NCBI GenBank assembly: GCA_036501625.1
Contig: DASXZY010000008.1
Span: 62,001 to 126,000 of the forward strand
Direction of reading: 5' to 3'
From: Palsa-1400 sp036501625
GTDB taxonomy: Bacteria; Verrucomicrobiota; Verrucomicrobiia; Limisphaerales; Palsa-1400
Length of the DNA stretch: 64,000 nt
The translations under genes and the position numbers were made by a program. The notes beneath the pieces were generated by a model. The model had not been told where the DNA came from and searched no databases. It saw only the letters and a program-made list of their open reading frames with translations. Below, piece by piece: positions 40,818-50,400 of the stretch; the stretch's first letter is position 1, and each line of letters opens with the position of its first letter.

Positions 40818-43682
40818 TCACTTCTCCGAGAGCAGGCGGACGGGGCCGAGGAGGCCGGATTCCATGAGCGGGGTGTGCTGGGTGAACTTGCGGATGTTTG
40901 TCTTAGTCAGCCGCTCAGCGGGGGGCAGGAATTGGTCCCCGATAAGGCGGTTTGGCCAGAAGTTGACGACTTCGATTTCCAGCGCGTTGCCGCCGGGCTT
41001 GAGCGCGGCGGTGATGTCCGCGCGGAATGGCGGCGTCCATGCGATGCCGCACGAGCGGCCGTTCACTTTGACTTCGGCCAGTTCGCGCACCTGACCTAAG
41101 TCAAGTATTACTTTTGACGCGGGCGCTTTCCGCAGACTGAACGATTTGCGGTACACGGCGGCGCCGGAATAATATCTGATGCCCGGCTCGGCGCGGGAAG
41201 TCCAACTCTCCAGCCGGTCAAATCGCGCCGATGCCGGCCCGCCCCAGCGCGGATCGAACGCAACGTCCCACGGGCCGGCCAATTCCTGGATAGGGTCCAA
41301 ATCGGGCCAATTGCGGGATGACGACGCCGGATGCTTCGCCGCGTCCTCACGGAAGAGCACAAAGATCGAACCGCACGGGTTGAAGTGGAGCGGAAGCGTG
41401 ACGCGGCCATCCCGCTCGGCGTAGGCGGCCGCGAAATGGTGTTCGCCGCTGACGGCGTCCCACAATTCCGGCGCGAGGCCCTTTACGCGGAAGGAGCAAT
41501 CCAGCGCGACGGCGTTGCTGGCGCGATTCATCACAAAATAAATCTCCGTGCCGGCATCGGTGCGGTGGATGTAATCGATGTCCGGCTTCCCGCTGTTCCC
41601 GCTGGCGGGCGCCCAGGTGAAATCCGGCGCGAAGCCCTTTTGCAGCAGCGCCTGCCGCGCCGTTTGATTCGTGATGATTCCCCTGCCCCCGTATAACGCA
41701 TCGGCCAGTTCATGCAATGTTTGATCGCACTTCGGATAATCGCCAAGGCCGCTGGCTTCCGACGGTTTGGGGCCGATGACCGTCGCGCCCGCCGCCACCA
41801 ATTCTTTTGCTTTTTGCAGCACGGCCAGCGAGAGCGATTTTCTTTCCGGCAACACCAGAACTTGGTAGCTCATGCCGTCGGGCAGAATGATTTGCCCATC
41901 GCGCGCGCTCACACGTTCCAGGAGCGCCTCTTCCGAAATCACGTCGTAATCGTAACCGGGCAGGATTTTGGCGGGGTCGGATTTTTTTAGCTGCGCGAAA
42001 TTCGGGACGTTATCGCCGTAATAATAAAGCACGTCCGCGAAGGGGAGGCCGCGTTGCAACAGAGACTGGCAGCGGTCTATGTAGCTGAAAAACGCCTGCG
42101 ATTTCCCCCACCAAGTTACTTTGGGATTCAAGTGCGTGCCGGCGAAATATTGCTGGCCGGGAATGCCGGTCTCGTCCGGGGAACAAACAAAGGCGTGCCA
42201 GACCAGATCGTTCAGTCCCTCGCACACGGCCTTGTCAAATGAAGGCTTGAGATTGCCCCAAAGCGATTCCTGCCAATGCAGGCCGATTTCCGTGAATCCT
42301 TCCGCCAGCACCAGCCGATGTCCATAAGTGTGGGCCGCGCTGGCCGGCTGTTTGACAAAGAACCGGTTCTCGTCGCCGATGCGATGCTCCCACGACCAGG
42401 CCCAGAATTCGCTCATCGGCGCGTCATCCCAGCCCAGGCAGCGCTGGGCGTCGATGGGCACCGCGTGCGGGCCGCCCGCTTCGGGATGGATCAACAAGCC
42501 GTCCCTATGCGCATTGTCGCGGAAAAGGCGGTAATGATGGTCGATGGCCAGATCGCCGAGCGTTTTGCGGTAATCGGCCAGAAAACGATCGCTTTGATCC
42601 CTGCTATTGACAATCCAGCCCGCCAGCGCGGGCAGCCACGGCAGCATGTCGTAGCCGCGGCGGCCGCGGAATTCATCGCGCAAGCCGGGCGTCCAATTGG
42701 CCAGCTCGATTTCCCAACTGTCTGTGTGCAGGTATTTCAACGAGCGCGCCGCGGGCGGCCCGGCATCCGCGATGAGCGGCTCGACGACGGCATTCCAGTA
42801 AAGTTGAAAGGCGCCCTCGTCATAAACATCAAGCGCGTAACCGCGCCATCCTTCGCTGGCCGTCGAAACGTAGCCGTGATCGCCCACGGTATATCCGAAG
42901 CGCAGAACGCGCCATTTCCCGGGCGGCGCGTCCCAGCGCAGGGTTCCGTCCTGGCCGAGCTTCGCTGTCAAATCCACGACGGCGCCCGCGCGCGTATCCT
43001 CCTCGCCAGGGGTGGCGGGAATCTCGGCAAACAGCGGGGAGGAATCCGGCGCGGAAAACGGCTGCAAGGACGACTGGAGCGCCTTTTGGCGCCAGTTCTT
43101 CAACGGCTCCGATTCGCGTCCGCCGGTTTTAAGCGGATAGGCCACCACAAAGGTGTCGCGATAAAACTGGTCCCGCTCGCGCGGTTGCGGCAGCTCCTTC
43201 TCGACGCGCGCGCCGCCGGCGAGGTCCGTCTCAGTCCAGACATATTGTTTGACAGCTTCGCTGGCTGAGACACCGGGGGCGCCCAAATTCCAGCCGCTTT
43301 GGATATTGAGGCTGATCTCCAGGCCGAGGCGGCTGGCTTCGCGCAAAGCATGTTTATAAAGCTCGCGCCAGGCGGGCGTGAAGAAAGTGGGGCCGTGCGG
43401 AACGGGCGCGTTGCCATCCTGGTCCGCGCCGCCGGCATCGATGAGCACCGCGCCGCCGAATCCTTTGGCCTTCATCTGCTCCAAGTCGCGGGTGATGGAC
43501 TCTTTGGTGACATTGCCGTTGAGCCACCACCAATACGCGCGAAGCCGGGCCTCAGTCGGAGGATTCTGCCACGCCTCTTCCAAGGGCTGCTCCGCTTGGG
43601 CTGATGCCAGGCAGGCCATCAAGGCCGCGCACGGGAACAGCAAGGCCGCAATTTTCACAAAAGATCGGACAAAAATCCTCAT
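40818..43682 (-). CDS. GH106-like alpha-L-rhamnosidase, secreted
   Basis: 954 residues with a signal peptide (KIAALLFPCAALMACLASAQA). The start of the mature protein, PPTEARLRAYWWWLNGNVTK followed by ESITRDLEQMKAKGFGGAVL, is the hallmark of family GH106. A central catalytic (beta/alpha)8-like region follows (YLHTDSWEIELANWTPGLRD; LVLAEGFTEIGLHWQ), and a C-terminal galactose-binding-like beta-sandwich ends it (VILDLGQVRELAEVKVNGRS). GH106 enzymes remove L-rhamnose from pectic and other glycans. It starts 16 nt after the PIN-TRAM gene, suggesting transcription with the mla-PIN run. It is convergent with the NACHT gene. Confidence 0.85.
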   Translation of the reverse strand: MRIFVRSFVKIAALLFPCAALMACLASAQAEQPLEEAWQNPPTEARLRAYWWWLNGNVTKESITRDLEQMKAKGFGGAVLIDAGGADQDGNAPVPHGPTFFTPAWRELYKHALREASRLGLEISLNIQSGWNLGAPGVSASEAVKQYVWTETDLAGGARVEKELPQPRERDQFYRDTFVVAYPLKTGGRESEPLKNWRQKALQSSLQPFSAPDSSPLFAEIPATPGEEDTRAGAVVDLTAKLGQDGTLRWDAPPGKWRVLRFGYTVGDHGYVSTASEGWRGYALDVYDEGAFQLYWNAVVEPLIADAGPPAARSLKYLHTDSWEIELANWTPGLRDEFRGRRGYDMLPWLPALAGWIVNSRDQSDRFLADYRKTLGDLAIDHHYRLFRDNAHRDGLLIHPEAGGPHAVPIDAQRCLGWDDAPMSEFWAWSWEHRIGDENRFFVKQPASAAHTYGHRLVLAEGFTEIGLHWQESLWGNLKPSFDKAVCEGLNDLVWHAFVCSPDETGIPGQQYFAGTHLNPKVTWWGKSQAFFSYIDRCQSLLQRGLPFADVLYYYGDNVPNFAQLKKSDPAKILPGYDYDVISEEALLERVSARDGQIILPDGMSYQVLVLPERKSLSLAVLQKAKELVAAGATVIGPKPSEASGLGDYPKCDQTLHELADALYGGRGIITNQTARQALLQKGFAPDFTWAPASGNSGKPDIDYIHRTDAGTEIYFVMNRASNAVALDCSFRVKGLAPELWDAVSGEHHFAAAYAERDGRVTLPLHFNPCGSIFVLFREDAAKHPASSSRNWPDLDPIQELAGPWDVAFDPRWGGPASARFDRLESWTSRAEPGIRYYSGAAVYRKSFSLRKAPASKVILDLGQVRELAEVKVNGRSCGIAWTPPFRADITAALKPGGNALEIEVVNFWPNRLIGDQFLPPAERLTKTNIRKFTQHTPLMESGLLGPVRLLSEK

Positions 43683-43698
43683 CGTCCTGAAACCGCCC

Positions 43699-44718
43699 TC
43701 ACGCAGCCGCCGGCTCCTTCAAGTCCGCGAAGATAATGATGCCTGCCCCGGTTTGCAGGAGGCTCAGAACCTTGACATTCACTTGCTGGCCGACCATCGC
43801 GTGCGCGTTGTTAATGACGACCATCGTGCCGTCGTTGAGGTAGCCGACGCCCTGCCCTTTGTCCTTGCCCTCGCGCGCCACTCGCAATGAAAAAACCTCC
43901 CCCGGCAGGATGACCGGTTTGAGCGCGCTGGCCACTTCGTTCAGGTTGACGTAAGGCACTGATTGCAGTTCCGCCACTTTGCCCAGATTGTAGTCGTTGG
44001 TGAAAAGCCTTGCCCCCAACGCGCGCGCCAGGCGCACCAGCTTCGCATCGACTTCGGTCTCTTCAGGAAAATCGGCGTCGTGAATCTTTACTTCGTCGGG
44101 CTTGATTTGCCGCAGGCGGGCCAGCATGTCCAGCCCGCGCCGTCCGCGCGCCCGGATGACCGGGTCGTTGGAATCGGCGATTTGCTGCAATTCGTGCAGG
44201 ACAAACTGCGGCACCACCAGAGTGCCCTCGATGAAATTGGCCTCGATCAGCCCGGCGATGCGGCCGTCAATAATAATGCTGGTGTCCAGCAGCAGAAGGG
44301 CCTCCGGCTTGGTTTGCGAGGCGAATCGCACGTAGGGAATGATGAGCGAAAAATCCTCCTTGTTGCTGCGCATGGCCAGCACCATGCCCAGGTAGCCAAA
44401 GCTCAGGAACAGCCCCAGCCGGATGACGCGGCGCTGCGGGTCATCGGCATCGGCGAACAGGCCGGAACGGTCAATCATTCCGGCCACCAGCGCGCCCAGG
44501 AAAAGCCCGAATGTCGCGGCGGAAAAGGCGCGCAGCGAAAAACCCTTGAGCATCTCATCCAGCGCGACACACAGTCCGCCCACGCCAAAGCCGATGGCCA
44601 GCCCGGTCATGCCATTGGCGACCCATTCGGGGCGCACCTGGCTGATCTCGTACCCGGCGACGGTGCACATGATCAGGAAAAAAATTCGGATGGTCCAAAG
44701 CGGTCTCACGGCTTTCAA
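43699..44718 (-). CDS. PIN-TRAM domain membrane protein (YacL-like)
   Basis: 339 residues: four N-terminal transmembrane segments, then a PIN nuclease domain with acidic residues in LLLLDTSIIIDGRIAGLIEA, VPQFVLHELQQIADSND and LFTNDYNLGKVAELQ, and a C-terminal TRAM domain (GQGVGYLNDGTMVVINNAHA). This is the YacL-type family, a membrane-anchored predicted ribonuclease with an RNA-binding TRAM. It lies 19 nt downstream of mlaD and 16 nt upstream of the GH106 gene. Confidence 0.9.
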   Translation of the reverse strand: MKAVRPLWTIRIFFLIMCTVAGYEISQVRPEWVANGMTGLAIGFGVGGLCVALDEMLKGFSLRAFSAATFGLFLGALVAGMIDRSGLFADADDPQRRVIRLGLFLSFGYLGMVLAMRSNKEDFSLIIPYVRFASQTKPEALLLLDTSIIIDGRIAGLIEANFIEGTLVVPQFVLHELQQIADSNDPVIRARGRRGLDMLARLRQIKPDEVKIHDADFPEETEVDAKLVRLARALGARLFTNDYNLGKVAELQSVPYVNLNEVASALKPVILPGEVFSLRVAREGKDKGQGVGYLNDGTMVVINNAHAMVGQQVNVKVLSLLQTGAGIIIFADLKEPAAA

Positions 44719-44737
44719 TCCGGCCGGCGCGTATTAT

Positions 44738-45721
44738 TCAGCGCGGCGAAGAAGTGTTCCTTTCAGTATGTTTCGGCTTCCACATCATCGACCAAATGCC
44801 TCTCTGATTCAAATTGCTGCCAAAGGCCGCGAACGAGGCTGACAGCACGCTGGCGTTGCTCAACAGCGCCTGCACTTCGGCCTTCATCTCCGGGTCCTTT
44901 AACAATCCGCCGGCCAGTCCTTTGCCAGCTTCCAAATCCGCGGAAACCTGCTTGAACGAAGCAGATGTGTCACGCAAATTCTGAACCATCGCGTCCACAA
45001 CCGGCCCATTCGTCGTGACTAACGCGTGCAAGTCATCGGCCATGACATTGAGTTTGACAGAGAGATTAGCCAGGTTGGAGACCGCCGTGTTCACGTTGGG
45101 GGAATTGGATTGGATCAACTCCTCCGCCGCTTTGGACACTTGGCGGACATTCGCAACCATGATTTCCATGTTGCTCAGCCCGTGCGTGAAATCATTGAGC
45201 GATTGGCCGGAGAGGACGGTGCGGTTGAGATTGCAGACGGCATAATTGATGCCCGCGATGGTCGTCCGCGCCTGGTCCAGCAGGCCGGAAACCGATTTGA
45301 CCGCCGCCTGCATGTTCATCGGGCTTTCACCTTGCACGACCGCGCCATCGCGCCAATAAGGGGCGCTCTCGTCGAAGGACGGCGTGACTTCGATGTACTG
45401 GTCCCCCAAAAAGCCGAGGGCATCGATGTGGATCAGGGCATTGGTGCGGACTTGATACTTGGAAAGTATGCTGACACTGACGATGACGGAGCGGCCGTCC
45501 GCCGCCAGTTCCACGCCGGAGGCTTTCCCAATGGGCACGCCGGACATCATCACGTCCGCCGTGGGCTTGAGGCCCGCCGCGCTGGGCAGCACGATGCGCA
45601 GTTTGTAAGTCGAGCTGAACAGGGTCAGGCCCCGGCTGAAACTGAGCACCAGCACGGCCATCAACCCCAGCCCGATGGCCGCAAATATCCCAACTTTCAG
45701 CGCTATGCGCGAGTCATTCAT
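44738..45721 (-). CDS. mlaD: MlaD-family (MCE domain) lipid-transport protein
   Basis: 327 residues. One N-terminal membrane anchor (VGIFAAIGLGLMAVLVLSFS), then an MCE domain: YKLRIVLPSAAGLKPTADVM, MSGVPIGKASGVELAADGRS, ALGFLGDQYIEVTP. The rest is a coiled helical extension ending in a basic tail. It is the periplasmic ring component of an Mla-type ABC system that moves phospholipids between the membranes. It starts 3 nt after mlaF and shares an operon with mlaE; mlaB and mlaC homologues are not present here. Confidence 0.9.
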   Translation of the reverse strand: MNDSRIALKVGIFAAIGLGLMAVLVLSFSRGLTLFSSTYKLRIVLPSAAGLKPTADVMMSGVPIGKASGVELAADGRSVIVSVSILSKYQVRTNALIHIDALGFLGDQYIEVTPSFDESAPYWRDGAVVQGESPMNMQAAVKSVSGLLDQARTTIAGINYAVCNLNRTVLSGQSLNDFTHGLSNMEIMVANVRQVSKAAEELIQSNSPNVNTAVSNLANLSVKLNVMADDLHALVTTNGPVVDAMVQNLRDTSASFKQVSADLEAGKGLAGGLLKDPEMKAEVQALLSNASVLSASFAAFGSNLNQRGIWSMMWKPKHTERNTSSPR

Positions 45722-45724
45722 AAT

Positions 45725-46471
45725 TCAAATTACTCCGGCCAGTTCAGAGATTCCATTGACGAACCGGTGAATGATTGGGTCGGTCGATTTAAAAAGCTTT
45801 TCCGGCGTTTCATCGGCGTAAACGCGGCCCTCGTGCAGCATCAGGATGCGCCGCCCAATCCTGCGGGCGCTGCGCATGTCGTGGGTGACGGCGATGGACG
45901 TGACCTTGAATTGCTGCACCACGCGCATGATGAGGTGGTCGATCGCATCGGCCGCGATCGGGTCCAAACCCGTGGTTGGCTCGTCGTAAAGAAGAATGTC
46001 CGGCCGGTAGATAATGGCGCGGGCCAGGCCCACCCGCTTGCGCATGCCGCCGGAGAGTTCGGCCGGCCATTTTTTCTGGGTGCCATTGAGGCCGACCACG
46101 TCCAGCACCTCTTCGACCCGTTGATCGATTTCCTGCCGCGTAAAACGCCGCTCGCGGTTGAGCACGAAGGCGATGTTATCCTCCACAGTCAGGGAATCAA
46201 AAAGCGCGGCGCCCTGGAATAACATTCCGAATTGCCGGCGCACCGGCAGAAGCTGCCGCTCATCCAGGCAGGCGATGTCGATGCCGCCCACGATGACTTC
46301 CCCGGCGTCGGGCGTGAGCAGGCCGACTAGGTGCTTGAGCAGCACGCTTTTTCCGCCGCCGCTGATTCCAATCACGGCCAGGGCCTCGCCCTTTTCGACC
46401 GAGAACGACACTCCCCGGAGAACCGGCGCCCCGTCGAAGCTCTTTTCCACGTTGCGCGCTTCAATGATCAT
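45725..46471 (-). CDS. mlaF: Mla-type ABC transporter ATP-binding protein
   Basis: 248 residues with a full ABC ATPase set: Walker A GISGGGKSVLLKHL, signature LSGGMRKRVGLARAI, Walker B ILLYDEPTTGLDP and the H-loop SIAVTHDMRSARR. The 'GGGKS' form of Walker A is typical of MlaF. It powers the lipid transporter with MlaE and MlaD. The start overlaps mlaE by 4 nt (ATGA), so translation is coupled. Confidence 0.94.
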   Translation of the reverse strand: MIIEARNVEKSFDGAPVLRGVSFSVEKGEALAVIGISGGGKSVLLKHLVGLLTPDAGEVIVGGIDIACLDERQLLPVRRQFGMLFQGAALFDSLTVEDNIAFVLNRERRFTRQEIDQRVEEVLDVVGLNGTQKKWPAELSGGMRKRVGLARAIIYRPDILLYDEPTTGLDPIAADAIDHLIMRVVQQFKVTSIAVTHDMRSARRIGRRILMLHEGRVYADETPEKLFKSTDPIIHRFVNGISELAGVI

Positions 46472-47241
46472 GGCAGCACGCTGTTGAGCACCAGTGTCAG
46501 GAAGAAATTGCTGATGAGGATGGCGATGGAGGAATAAACGACGGCTTCGGTCGTGGCCCGGCCCACACCTTCGGCGCCTTGCGGGCAGTTCAGGCCCTTG
46601 TCGCAGGCGACCACGGCAATGATCGCGCCGAACACCAATGTTTTAACCATGCCTGTGCCGACATCATTCATGTCCGTGTAGTGGATCATGTGATACCAAA
46701 GGTAGGTGGAGTCGATGCCCAGCAGGCAGGCGCCAACCAGAAAACCGGCGGCAATGCCGACGCAGATCGACTCCGCTGTCAACAATGGCATGACCAGCAG
46801 CATGGCCGCGAAGCGCGGCACCACCAGATAATCGATCGGATGCGCGGCCAGGGTGCGAAGGGCGTCGATTTGTTCGGTCACGCGCATGGTGCCCAACTCG
46901 GCCGCGATGGCCGCCCCAACCCGCCCCACCACCATCAAGCTGGTCAACACAGGCCCCAATTCGCTGACCATCCCCACGCTGACAACGGCCAGGGTCGCGG
47001 TGTCCATTTTAATCTTGTGGAACTGGAAGTAAGTTTGCGCGCACAACACCATGCCCGTAAACGCCCCCGTGATGGCCACGACCGACTGGGATTTGACGCC
47101 TATGAAATACATTTGGTAAAGGACATCGCGCCAGACCGGTTTGACTTTGCAAAGGGAGGCAAAAATCTCGCGGCACAACAATGTCCCGCGGCCCAGGCCG
47201 CTGAACCATTCAACGGCAAATTGTCTGGCCGAACTCGTCAT
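46468..47241 (-). CDS. mlaE: Mla-type ABC transporter permease
   Basis: 257 residues with the MlaE/permease signature: YFIGVKSQSVVAITGAFTGM, VSELGPVLTSLMVVGRVGAA, ELGTMRVTEQIDALRTLAAH, and about five membrane segments. It is the inner-membrane permease of the lipid transporter and the first gene of the mlaE-mlaF-mlaD-PIN run. The divergent region upstream contains the likely promoter (about 210 bp to the autotransporter gene). Confidence 0.93.
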   Translation of the reverse strand: MTSSARQFAVEWFSGLGRGTLLCREIFASLCKVKPVWRDVLYQMYFIGVKSQSVVAITGAFTGMVLCAQTYFQFHKIKMDTATLAVVSVGMVSELGPVLTSLMVVGRVGAAIAAELGTMRVTEQIDALRTLAAHPIDYLVVPRFAAMLLVMPLLTAESICVGIAAGFLVGACLLGIDSTYLWYHMIHYTDMNDVGTGMVKTLVFGAIIAVVACDKGLNCPQGAEGVGRATTEAVVYSSIAILISNFFLTLVLNSVLP

Positions 47242-47452
47242 TCCAGCTTCAGCAACCTAAAGCGCCCATGGGCAAAAGCCAGCGAGTTTTGGGAGCGCGC
47301 AAATCCTCGCCAGAATTGGCGATGGCAGGGTCATTCAATGTCTGAGAGACTGGCCAGCATCAGCCCTGTCACCACAAACTATGAACTCTAACGAACAATC
47401 GGCTTCGCCGATGGCCAGCGCCGCCAAATCCGCCAAAAACCGTTCCATAACC

Positions 47453-50400
47453 ATGAATTCTACCACGCGAATTTTGCCTCATTTGCTCAAATCCGCGCTC
47501 CCGTGCTTTTTGCTGATCGTTTGCCGGCTGGCTTCGGCTGGAACCGGCCCGGACTTGTGGACCGGGGCCGGCGGCACGGCCAATTGGTCGCTGGCGGGGA
47601 ATTGGGACCCCGCCAGCAGCAATACACCGCCCGCTTCCGGCGATACGCCCGCCTTCGGCACGGTGGGCGCCGGCGGGGCCGCCCTCAACAACGACATTAG
47701 CGGCGGTTCCTATCTGGGATTGCAGTTCGACACGGGCGCGCCCTCCTTCATTCTTAACGGCGATCCCATTTCGACCACGGGGGGCATCTTTGATAATTCC
47801 ACCAATCTCCAGACCATCAACTTCGGCATCGTCTTATCAAATGCAAGCCACAGTCTTTTCTCGACCAACGGCGGCTTGCTCGTAATCAATGGCATGATTA
47901 GCGACGCCGGCCAGGGCTGCGGCATTACATTATCCGGCTGGGGCACGGTCTCATTGGGCGAAACCAATGACTTCACCGGAGCGACCACCATCAACGCCGG
48001 AACACTGGAGCTTGATTTCGATTCCCTAAGCGCCAGTTCGGGCGGGATGCTTAGCAACAATATTATCAATATCGGTTCGCCTCTCTCCTTCGGCGGCGGC
48101 ACACTGGACGTCAACGGCAGCACGCTCGTCCTTGGCGCCGGGTTCGATACCACCAACACTCAGTCCTTTGACAACACCACTTTCGCGGCGGGCAATTCCA
48201 TGATTACGTTTTCCGGCGGCACCAACGCCACCTTGGAACTGGGCGCCCTCGCGGAAACTCTGGGAGCAACGGTCGTAATCAACGGTGTCGCCACGATTGG
48301 CGCCGGAAATGTCCCGGTCCCCGCTGCCGGCACGATCACGACCTCAGTGGCAGGCGCCGGGCCGATTGGCTTGCTTTGGGGCACATCGACTCTTAGCGGA
48401 TACGCCACCGTCGGCGCGTATGACTGGGCGGCCACGCTCAACGGCACGATCGTCGGCGGCAGCCAGGTCCCAGGTTTCTACACGTCATATTCAGGCGGAA
48501 ACAACGCCATCGCCGGCAATGCCGATATCGCCGGCAGTTCCGGCTCCCATAATACCGATTCCGGCGTGAGCATGCGTTTCAACACGCCCGCCCCCATCAC
48601 CTTCAACCTGACCAGCATCGTCGATGGAGCCGGTATTTTGGTGACGCCAAACGTGGGCCCGAACAATATCATTCTCACAGCCGCCAGCGGCCAAAGCTAC
48701 GAGGGGGACCGCAGCGGCAACAATCGCGCGTGGGTCTTTTGGCAGAACAACACCAACGCTTTGGTGATCCTCAATGCGCCAGTCACGGACACGAAATCTT
48801 CGACCGACGCCTCGGTGCAGTCGGGGCCCGGCACCATGGTGTATCTCAACACCGCCCAGCCTTCCTACAGCCTGGCCACCTATTTGAACGGCGGCGTGGC
48901 GGAAGTCAATTCGGACACGGAACTGGGAACGGCCACCCTCGGTTCGACCGTTTACCTCAATGGCGGCACGGTGCTGGGATCGGCTTCCATGACGCTTGAC
49001 AGCGCCGGAACGGCTAGGCGCCCCTTCGCCATCGGCCTGGCCGGCGGCGGCCTGGCCGCAGTGAGCAACACGACCCTAATTGTGGATGGCTTGATCACCA
49101 ACGCGGGTGCAACGGCCGGACCGCTGGCCATTGGCATTCCCGGCTCCAGCGCCAACGGCTTTATCACGGGCCTGGTTCCCGGCACCGGCGCCAATACGCC
49201 CAACGCGGCCACCAATGCCACGGGCACGGTCGTTTTGAGCGGCTCCAATGCCTATGCTGGCGGAACTATTCTTTACAGCGGGACGCTGAACTTTAACAGC
49301 GCCAGCCTCGGCACGGGCGGAATTACTTTCAGCGGCGGCACGCTCCAGTGGGCCAGTGGAACGGCCACGGACGTATCCGCGCAAACGGTGGCCATCGACG
49401 CCGGCGGCGGCACGATGGACCTGGGCGGGCAAACTGTCACGCTGGCCAACACCATCGGGATGTCCGGACGCGGCTCGCTGACGGTGACCAACGGGACGTT
49501 GATTCTGGGCGCGGGCAACACCTACGCCGGCGGCACGGCGGTCGGTTCGGGCGCGACGCTCATCGCGCGGAACTCCAGCGGATCGGCCACCGGCTCAGGA
49601 GCCGTCACGGTGCAAAGCGGCGGAACTTTGGAAGGGCCGGGCGCAATCAGCGGCGCCGTAACGACCCTCCCCGGAGGCAGCTTTAACCCCGGCGGAAGCG
49701 GCGTGGGGACGGCCACGGTGGGATCTCTGACTTTGAGCGCGGGCTCCGTCTATGACATCGACTTCAGCGGCGGGGCCAACAGCCAGATCGTTGTGGCCAA
49801 TTCCAGCGGGCTGGTGATCAACGGCGGCGCATTCAATCTCGCCGGATTGTCCGCTCCCGGCACTTATAATCTAATTCAGTATTCGGGCGCCGTTGGCGGC
49901 AGCGGCTTGGACGCCACTTGGACAAGCTCAAGCGACGCCAATCCGCATCTGGTCAGCCCGGATCAAGCCTTCCTCTATTCCTTCGCCTTGAACGGCGGCT
50001 TTTTGACCGTGACGGTGGCCCCGAATTTGTCGGCCATCATCTCTGATTGGACCAACAACGTGGATGGCCTTTGGAGCGCCGCCGCCAACTGGAGTCCAAA
50101 TCGCGTCCCGCATTCACCGGGCGACGCCGCAACCTTTGGAGCCAGCGCGAGCCTGAGAACCGTCACGTTGGATGCCGATGAAACCGTCGGCGCGCTTTCC
50201 TTTACGAACGCCAATTCTTTCGTGATCGCCGGCAGCACCACCACGCTGACCCTCGACAACTCCGGCGCGCCCGTCAGCGTCGCTGTGACCGGCGGCGCGG
50301 CCAACGCGATTCACACCGGCGTTTCTCTCAACAGTCCCTTTCAGGTGTCCTCCAGCGCTGGCGCCGCGCTGGCCATTTCCGGCAGCGTCAGCAACGCGGC

